IMG/VR virus record: IMGVR_UViG_3300023172_000240
Location: 1 to 21,067 of that record
Source: a virus
DNA: 21,067 nucleotides
Reading direction: 5' to 3' (one strand)
Part shown: in pieces, positions 18,805-21,067 of the stretch
Layout of the letters: the number at the start of each line of letters is the position of its first letter
Position numbering within the stretch: position 1 is the stretch's first letter
Position numbers and translations under genes: made by a program
The notes under the pieces: model-generated
Told to the model about the DNA's origin: nothing
What the model saw: the letters and a program-made list of their open reading frames with translations, nothing else
Databases searched by the model: none

Positions 18805-21067
18805 CCGTATTAAAATCACATAAGTTTATTAACCCCAATGTTACGGGAAGGAAGACCACCGTAACAATGATGGGGTCTAAACTTTTGTTGGCACAAAATA
18901 GAATTGGTGCCACAGTTTTTAGTATCGGTGAGCAATTCAAAGATGCTAAGGAAACTCAGATAGCAAGAAAGAAATGGTTGCTTGCTCAGGATAGAAAGGC
19001 AGACCAAGATTATAGATTCCGCCGCGACCAGCAGGCAGAGAATCAGATGGAGGGCGTTAAAGAAGCTGATAGTGCTTCCAAGCAGGATAAGGAGAAGGCA
19101 ATAAAAGGCGATGGGAAGACTGAGAAGAAAGCTAAGGGTTGGTTAGAAAAACTATTGGGTCCTTTCCTGGGAATCTTAGAAAGTATTATTAAACTTGGTG
19201 TTGTACTACCTGCACTTAAATGGATATCTGAACCAGGAAATAAAGAAACAGTAGAACGATTTGTTGAAGCAGCAAAGGTAGTCTTTGGTAAGATATACGA
19301 ATTTGCAAGTGGAAGCGTAGGTCTTCTCTTGGATGGCATCTCTGCCATGTTTGATAAGGACAAGAGTGCATGGGATAGATTCAAAGGATTCTTGAAGGTA
19401 CTTGCAGGTGTTGCAGGACTTATTGCATTGAAAGCATTGTTCAATCCTATAGGATTGATGACCACATTGTTTGATGCTATCGGTGGTCTATTTGATATGC
19501 TGACCGACAGGTTAAATACGGAGAAACCAAAGAAACCACAAGATGATGTAGAAAGGAATCGTCAGCAGAATGCCAAAGCACGGGAGCAGATGAATGCTAC
19601 CCAGAAACTTCGGGATGATATGAAGGCGAGGTATAAATTTAAGAACGATGAACAGTTAGACGAGTTTATTAAAAGAGCACGAGAACTCAAGCGTCAAACT
19701 GGACAAGCACCAACAAAGAAGCAGTTACAGTCACTGAGTAAGTCTGTACTGGATGACCTTCCTGCAACTGCCTTGGGTAAGTTGAAGAAGGAGGCACTGA
19801 AAAAGTTGGGTCAACTCGATGACCTCCGTAAGAAAGCAGTTGCCGAAGCAGTTAGACTGGGTAAACAAGCAGTTGACTTTGGACTGGAACAAGGTGCTCG
19901 TGCCAAGAGAGCAGTAACCAACTGGGCAGCAGACCAGTGGAAGAATATGATGAAGGGTGCCAGCACTGTTGCAGAGAAGTGGAAGGTAACTCAAGCAGCA
20001 ATGGGAGACCTTGCTGGTAAAGCATGGAACGCAACAAAAGATGAGTTTCTTAAGAGAGCAGAGCAACTTGGTGGACCTCTTCAAAAAGTAATCAAGGCAC
20101 TGAAGGGTCCTGTTGGCGAGAGAATCATGAAGTACATCCCCTATCTTGGGGACATACTGATGTTCGGTATGGATGTCATCAATGGCATTGATTGGAGACG
20201 TGCTCTCATTCGTAGTATTGCTGGTGCTGCTATTGATGCTGGTGCCACGGCACTTATTGGTGCATTGGTTGCTGCTACGCCATTGACTGGTGGTGCATCA
20301 ACAGCACTTGCAATTGCATTGACTGCTGCATACATGGGAGCAGATGCTGTTGGGGACTTCCGTACTATGTTCGGTGACCCGATTGCAGATAAGTTAGGGT
20401 TCCCTATGTTCTCTGGAGAGAAGGGAAAAACATCACAGACTGAACCCAACATTACACCTGCTTCGGAAGCGGCAATTGCAGAAGAGCAAGCGAAGATTAT
20501 TTCGGGCATTAACCCCGATGCAATAGCAAAAGTCCAGGCTTTGTCCGAGCAGGCAAAACTACAAGGACTAGAGGCAGGCGGTGTGCTGTCTGGCAACGCT
20601 GCTAAGTGGGCAGAGTTTTATGACTATGGTAAGACCGCAGGTGCAAAGTTCCCTGAGGTTGTCTCTGCACAGTTTGCATTGGAGTCTGGGTGGGGTAAGC
20701 ACCTGGCTGCAAAGAACAATTTCTTTGGTCTGAAGGGTACTGCTGGTATGGATGTGACAGTATCAAATACCAGAGAAGTCTATGGTGGTCAGGAAACTTA
20801 CGTCGATGCTGCCTTTGTAAACTTTGACACTCCCCTGGATTCTGTTAAGTATCTCGCCAAATTGTGGTACAAGGATTATAAGGGGTATAAGGGTATTAAC
20901 AATGCGGGCAATGCTATCCAAGCAGCAGCAATGTTGAAGCAACAGGGATATGCTACCGACCCCGTATATGCTGAAAGTCTGCAACGTCTGATAAGAGAGA
21001 ACAAGAAGACTACAGAAAAAGTTGCGAAGGGTAGTGTTACTTATCCCGAAGGAACCTATATGTCACC
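18801..21067 (+). CDS. Large tail/baseplate-hub protein with glucosaminidase-like domain (3' end outside the window)
   Basis: The frame stays open from ATG 18801 to the window end (755 codons seen). Residues 60-105 are charged and coiled-coil-like. Hydrophobic segments (GPFLGILESIIKLGVVLPAL; LAGVAGLIALKALF; AAIDAGATALIGALVAATPL) and long helical stretches resemble a tape-measure or hub protein. From about residue 605 a FlgJ/LytG-type N-acetylglucosaminidase domain is readable: PEVVSAQFALESGWGKHLAA, then KNNFFGLKG and YVDAAFVNFDT, with the likely catalytic Glu at 628 (ALESGWG). It would cut peptidoglycan during DNA injection. T4 has its tail lysozyme in gp5 and its tape measure in gp29; this combines features of both, which fits its place behind gp26. 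It overlaps the preceding ORF by four bases. Confidence 0.8.
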   Translation, partial: MTVLKSHKFINPNVTGRKTTVTMMGSKLLLAQNRIGATVFSIGEQFKDAKETQIARKKWLLAQDRKADQDYRFRRDQQAENQMEGVKEADSASKQDKEKAIKGDGKTEKKAKGWLEKLLGPFLGILESIIKLGVVLPALKWISEPGNKETVERFVEAAKVVFGKIYEFASGSVGLLLDGISAMFDKDKSAWDRFKGFLKVLAGVAGLIALKALFNPIGLMTTLFDAIGGLFDMLTDRLNTEKPKKPQDDVERNRQQNAKAREQMNATQKLRDDMKARYKFKNDEQLDEFIKRARELKRQTGQAPTKKQLQSLSKSVLDDLPATALGKLKKEALKKLGQLDDLRKKAVAEAVRLGKQAVDFGLEQGARAKRAVTNWAADQWKNMMKGASTVAEKWKVTQAAMGDLAGKAWNATKDEFLKRAEQLGGPLQKVIKALKGPVGERIMKYIPYLGDILMFGMDVINGIDWRRALIRSIAGAAIDAGATALIGALVAATPLTGGASTALAIALTAAYMGADAVGDFRTMFGDPIADKLGFPMFSGEKGKTSQTEPNITPASEAAIAEEQAKIISGINPDAIAKVQALSEQAKLQGLEAGGVLSGNAAKWAEFYDYGKTAGAKFPEVVSAQFALESGWGKHLAAKNNFFGLKGTAGMDVTVSNTREVYGGQETYVDAAFVNFDTPLDSVKYLAKLWYKDYKGYKGINNAGNAIQAAAMLKQQGYATDPVYAESLQRLIRENKKTTEKVAKGSVTYPEGTYMS

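Overview
The window is a piece of a T4-like cyanophage genome (a cyanomyovirus, most likely of marine Synechococcus or Prochlorococcus). The evidence is T4 core genes recognisable at protein level (gp33, gp59, gp32, gp53, gp48, gp4, gp54, gp26), mixed with genes typical of cyanophages: psbD for photosystem II D2, a PebS-type bilin reductase, phoH, thyX, a DUF1825 gene shared with cyanobacteria and glutaredoxins. Gene packing is dense, with many ATGA, GTGA and TAATG overlaps. TAAATA boxes of the T4 late-promoter type and extended -10 sites (TGCTAnnAT) are also present. Identifications rest on reading the sequence, not on database searches.

Layout. 1-690: the C-terminal 218 codons of psbD, ending in a strong terminator with a late-promoter box inside it. 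690-4887: a predicted 2OG-Fe(II) oxygenase-like gene and a 1179-residue unrecognised protein, perhaps structural. 4890-6010: two small hypothetical genes, then an isolated, GC-richer, secreted beta-barrel-like gene with its own promoters, structured leader and terminator. 6047-12875: glutaredoxin, small hypothetical and membrane genes, thyX, phoH, a PD-(D/E)XK nuclease, and the replication/late-transcription block gp33-gp59-DUF1825-gp32, followed by a ribbon-helix-helix gene and two small envelope-type genes. 12876-12960: a convergent terminator. 12961-14885: gp53 and gp48 on the minus strand, the only leftward genes. 14886-14927: a compact divergent late-promoter region. 14928-21067: gp4, gp54, three small genes, a degenerate glutaredoxin-like gene, pebS, gp26, a 60-residue partner ORF and a large tail protein with a glucosaminidase-like domain that runs off the window end.

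How it fits together. The early/middle part supplies nucleotides (thyX), DNA handling (exonuclease, gp59, gp32) and the late-transcription accessory factor gp33. The late boxes downstream are the sites at which gp33 would be expected to act with the phage late sigma and the sliding clamp. Host-metabolism genes (psbD, pebS, glutaredoxin, phoH) are spread among them, and pebS sits inside the tail module.

The most interesting signal is at the gp26 stop codon: a canonical -1 slippery heptamer (T TTT TTC), in phase, four bases before the stop, shifts into the following 60-residue ORF. This is the arrangement of the frameshifted tail-assembly chaperones of other tailed phages, here at a T4-type gp26 locus.
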